NCBI GenBank assembly: GCA_021234155.1
Contig: JAJEKV010000040.1
Location: 5,543,229 to 5,607,228 of the forward strand
Direction: 5' to 3'
Length of the DNA: 64,000 bases
Source of the DNA: Isoetes taiwanensis
Taxonomy: Eukaryota > Streptophyta > Lycopodiopsida > Isoetales > Isoetaceae
The position numbers were made by a program, and so were the translations under genes. Within the stretch, counting starts at the first letter, position 1. Every line of letters starts with the position of its first letter. A model generated the notes under the pieces. The model saw only the letters and a program-made list of their open reading frames with translations. It did no database searches and had not been told where the DNA came from. Positions 60,482 to 64,000 of the stretch are shown here, in pieces.

Positions 60482-62966
60482 TGTTAGCCTAAAACCTGGA
60501 ATTTTAGCCTAACCTCAAAGGAATCTTAAACAAAGTGGTTAGAACCTCCAGATCACTTAGGGTGATCAATCCTTGTCACATGAAACCAGAAAATTCATTT
60601 TTGAAGTGCTAGTTTTTTCAAAATCACTAGAGTCCCTGAAACTGAAAAAACTGTCAGAGCAAGAACTGAACTTGCAGACACACCTTGAGAGATTTTGAAG
60701 ATCTGATTGGTGTTATAAGTGGTCAACAAGCAGAGGAAAATGGTGGAGAAGATTTGACTTGATTTGAATAAGGGAAGGTCAAGAAAATCGAGGTCAAAGG
60801 CAGGTCAAAAAATTGGCCAAAAAAAACAGAGCCAAATTTTACAGATGGAGTTTGATGGGGAATTTTGGATTGGGATCTGTGCAGGCAACTTCAAAATAGC
60901 CTCTAGATCACGTGCAAAAGGTTTGAATAGCAAAAAGATGTTTTAGTTTTTCTGTAAGTAAACAAAACCTCAAGAAAAGAACAAACTCTGTAACAGTTAT
61001 GAAAAAGAAATATTTTTATATGTTTTCTTCGAGTGTATAGGTTTCTAGGATTGCTATAAGGATGAAATACAACTACCTGGAGAAGATATAATCTCTGAGT
61101 AAATATTTTTGGTTTTGTTTTTGGTTTTTTTGCTTTTTAAAAGGGCAAAGCAGAATTACAAAAGAATGGATGTATAGTGATGACAATGATTTTACAGGCA
61201 AAGACTATGCATTATATCAAAGTGATACAGGAGGTTTGATAATGTCAACAGGATATTACCAAAGCTTTGAAAATAATAATGCTTGAGAGAAATTTCAAGA
61301 CTGCTTGAGCCTTTCGAGGGCTTCAAAAATACCAATGAAGTAATATGGAGTGATTATTTAAGTTTGTAATCTAGGAGCTTCGATGCTGAGCAGGTCACAA
61401 CGAGCCGGGACTTCAATATCGAATGAAATGGAGCTGGAATCTGAGCAGAGCAGAGCAAAATGATATCAAGATATTCAATGCGCCAAAATCACAGAGGTAT
61501 ATCTCCGAGGGGCGTGATGATTTGATCTGTGATGCTGGCTTAAGAACTGTTCTTCCCCAAAACTAGCTCGGCCGAGTGATTTTAGGCCTAATTTGAGCAA
61601 TTTCTATCAAACCAAGTGCCACAGAGGATCACCGAGGTCTCGGAAAAGGTTCAGGAGCTGATTTCGGGAGAAAATTGGCGGGATTCAATCAAGTTATGGC
61701 ACGAATTGGCCAGATTTAGCAGGTTCCCCTATTTCTTAGGGTTCATCGAAAAATTCTTGAAGGCCATATATCCCACAGGCTAAAATGATTCTGGAGGCTC
61801 ATGTATATAAGGCTTAATGCTGACCCAGCTAATAACTGTGCGTGCCACGCAGAGGGGACACCCAGCCCGTGTCTGGCCCCCACGCCCTGCTGCCACGTGG
61901 AAATGAGAATGGAAATGGGGGGGGGTGACGTGGAATGATGTAGAAATAGATAGGGTAAATAGGCTAGAATAGGTTTTTTCTTTTTTATTTTTATGGCACG
62001 CATCCCAAGAAATAATATTTGAGGAATTTTCCAAAGTCTTTTTTGAATTTTGGAAAGGCCAACATAGCTATTTTTTGCCAAGCTCCAAATCTAGAGTGTT
62101 TTCAAGTCAAATTGAGATACTTGAAATTTTGCCCATTTTGACCATGGTCAATGAGTTTTCAACCTTGGGAATGGTGAAAAAATCATAGGAAGAGGGTGAA
62201 AAGATAGGAAAAAAAAGGCTATGGCAGGATTTAGGGAAATAAGATGAAAGTAAAATTCAAGCCTCCTTGCTCTTGAAGTTTTTCATGATCTCTTGAGAGC
62301 AATTCACAAGTGGAGGTGAGGCCAATAAAAATATAGGTAGTGAAGTAATGAAAGAAGGCATGACAAGGTGGAAATGGGGTATAAAAAGATGAAAGGAAAG
62401 TGGATATGGAATGGATGAAATGGATAAAGGATGGAAACCCCTCAGAGCACATGATCTTATCTCCAAAGCTCAAATCATACCTCATAACTTTGCTCAAGGC
62501 CCTAGGGTCTTCCAAACTTCTAAAAAGGTCTTCCAATCTTCAAGGCCTAAACAAGAGCAAAATTCACCTTTAAAGTGACATCTTCATAGGTGTGACTTCC
62601 AAACCATTGGTGCAACTCCATTTAGCTCCATATGAGTAAATATGAGCAACATGCTTATAACTCCTTGTATAGCTTGCTATATCCTTTGCCTGGTCTTCAA
62701 GAAATAAGAATGTAACTAGAAAATTTCCTCAAAGGAAAGAATTAGGCTATACAACCAAGATCCCAAGGGTCTTCCAAACTTGAGCCAATTTCTTCCAAAC
62801 TCTAGCAGGATCAAAATAACACTAACTCTTACCATATGAGTAATAGGAAAGTAACTTAAGATGAAACATCAAAAGAAACCACAAGTCTTCCAAACTCTGA
62901 CAAGTATCTTCCAATCTTGAAACTCTAGGTATCATGATGGTCCATGTTGCCCAAAAAGGGGCAACA
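60482..62966 (-). repeat. Gypsy 5' LTR
   Basis: Nearly identical to the left LTR. Where they differ, this copy often has the ordinary CAG/CTG form, for example ACCTGGAG here against ACCGGAG, and CAACAGGATATT against CAACGTGGATATT. Confidence 0.95.
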
Positions 62967-64000
62967 GCTATCATAAAGCTGAAAGCTCCCTTTCTTTAAA
63001 AACCATTGTATTCCAAATATATTTGCAGCATCAAAGTAAATTCTTACCAAGTCTGCTGAAAGTAAAATGAATACATATTTCAAGTTAAAACTGCAGATCT
63101 GGATCAAGATGATCCATGCATAATATTTAAACAATTTGTAGTAGAATCCACTAACAAAGAGTAAGGAAACCTGTTACCTGCATCCACAAACCAGAACAAG
63201 CATTAGAATGGTTGGTCAAGAATGGGATAGCAGGTGTCATGGGTTTCCTTAAGGTCATCCCCCTTCACCTTGCTAGCATTCAATTGACAAATAGAAAGCA
63301 AAGCAAAATTATGAGTCCTAGATTTAAGCAGTTAAAGAAGTCTGAATAAATTTTGTTAACCACTTTTTCATATGATCATCTAGGAACCCTTCCTGTAAGC
63401 TGATCCCTGCTTGCAGAATTAATCTCAGTAAACACATCTATTATTAACACATGTACCTTACATTATTACCCATATCTGGCTACTGATCCATGTGTATTTA
63501 ACAGTAAGCTAACATGCCATCTTATATGCTAGTGCATACTCTCTAAGCAATACAATTCCTGAAACAATATCTCAGATCTGATTTTAGGCATTCTATGATG
63601 TCATACTTCATGCTTTCCTTCATAAAATTCAGATCTAACATGTAAATAAATTATAGACTAGATCAGCATTGAATTTAAGACAAAACTGCCCGCTAAGGCT
63701 AGGCATTCTGATTTTCATACTTATGGCTAGGTAAAGCTTTTTCCAGATCTAATTTAGGCATTCTATTTTATCATACCTCATGCTTTCCTTCATAAAATCC
63801 AGATCTAGCAAGCATATAGGTTTAAGACTAGATCTACAATAATTATAACATTAAACCATCCTGCTATGGCTAGGCATAAACCAATGTAATAGACAACTCT
63901 ATTTTAAGCTTTAAAAATCTGCACAAACATAGCCACATGGATAGATCTATTCCTAGAATAAATTTGCAATTATATCCTATCAAACCTTAGTGGAGCGCTC
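62967..64000 (-). repeat. 6.1-kb tandem unit 3, continuation
   Basis: Resumes unit 3 after the Gypsy insertion, beginning with the duplicated GCTAT and ATAAAGCTGAAAGCTCCC. It aligns to about 36957-37990 in unit 1 and ends at the window edge inside the end of the small basic ORF. No RT coding sequence of unit 3 is in view. Confidence 0.9.

Larger units (their letters stand above)
50929..62966 (-). mobile_element. Ty3/Gypsy (Tat-like) LTR retrotransposon, 12.0 kb
   Basis: Full-structure element on the minus strand. LTRs lie at 50929-53412 and 60482-62966 (2484 and 2485 bp, TGTTAGCC to GGCAACA). The 5-bp target duplication GCTAT occurs at 50924-50928 and 62967-62971, and units 1 and 2 show the empty site. 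Order on the minus strand: gag with three zinc knuckles, protease, an RNase H, RT with its own RNase H, integrase, and then an antisense frame before the 3' LTR. Integrase after RT makes it Gypsy. The protease style (DGGSSLNVMP then LLGRRW), the extra RNase H and the antisense frame point to the Tat lineage. Several frame breaks make it non-autonomous as written. Confidence 0.95.

Overview
The window looks like nuclear DNA of a land plant, almost entirely repeats and decayed genes. Plant signs are an A1B-type (nepenthesin-like) aspartic protease pseudogene, a plant-style TM9SF (TMN) fragment, a CLC chloride-channel fragment, a Copia element primed by initiator tRNA-Met, a Tat-like Ty3/Gypsy element and plant-type LINEs. 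A Penelope-like reverse transcriptase is rare in flowering plants, so a fern, lycophyte or gymnosperm is more likely than an angiosperm; this is inference. I found no intact conventional host gene.

Layout. 0.7-2.0 kb: broken aspartic protease. 2.6-4.3 kb and 13.7-15.4 kb: two copies of one noncoding segment. 8.5-8.7 kb: palindromic MITE. 9.2-12.6 kb: 5'-truncated LINE on the minus strand. 15.4-21.4 kb: fragments of a TM9SF gene and a CLC gene lying side by side, split by a 5.3-kb Copia element with 5-bp target duplications. 22.1-32.0 kb: a tandem array of a ~430-bp monomer, each with a tRNA-like pol III promoter (A and B boxes), an unrelated body and an A-rich tail, so it looks like a SINE turned into a satellite. 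34.8-36.8 kb: plus-strand LINE ending in poly(A). 36.8-64.0 kb: a tandem array of a ~6.1-kb unit carrying an intron-containing reverse transcriptase gene of the Penelope-like kind. Unit 2 is interrupted by a 1.7-kb inverted-repeat transposon. Unit 3 is interrupted by a 12-kb Ty3/Gypsy element with 2.48-kb LTRs.

Most unusual points. (1) The tRNA-headed satellite. (2) The tandem, probably spliced Penelope-like RT genes. (3) A Gypsy pol with an extra RNase H before the RT instead of after it, plus a degenerate antisense ORF between integrase and the 3' LTR. (4) A systematic pattern in which recent duplicates (LTR pairs, tandem units, satellite monomers) differ mainly at CAG/CTG (CHG) sites, often as CAG versus CGTG or CTG versus CCG. 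This looks like a methylation-linked base-calling artefact, so many frameshifts noted here may not be real.

The elements do not cooperate as a pathway. They form a record of nested insertion: RT unit duplicated first, then the TIR element and the Gypsy element inserted; the CLC/TM9SF chimera formed first, then Copia inserted.
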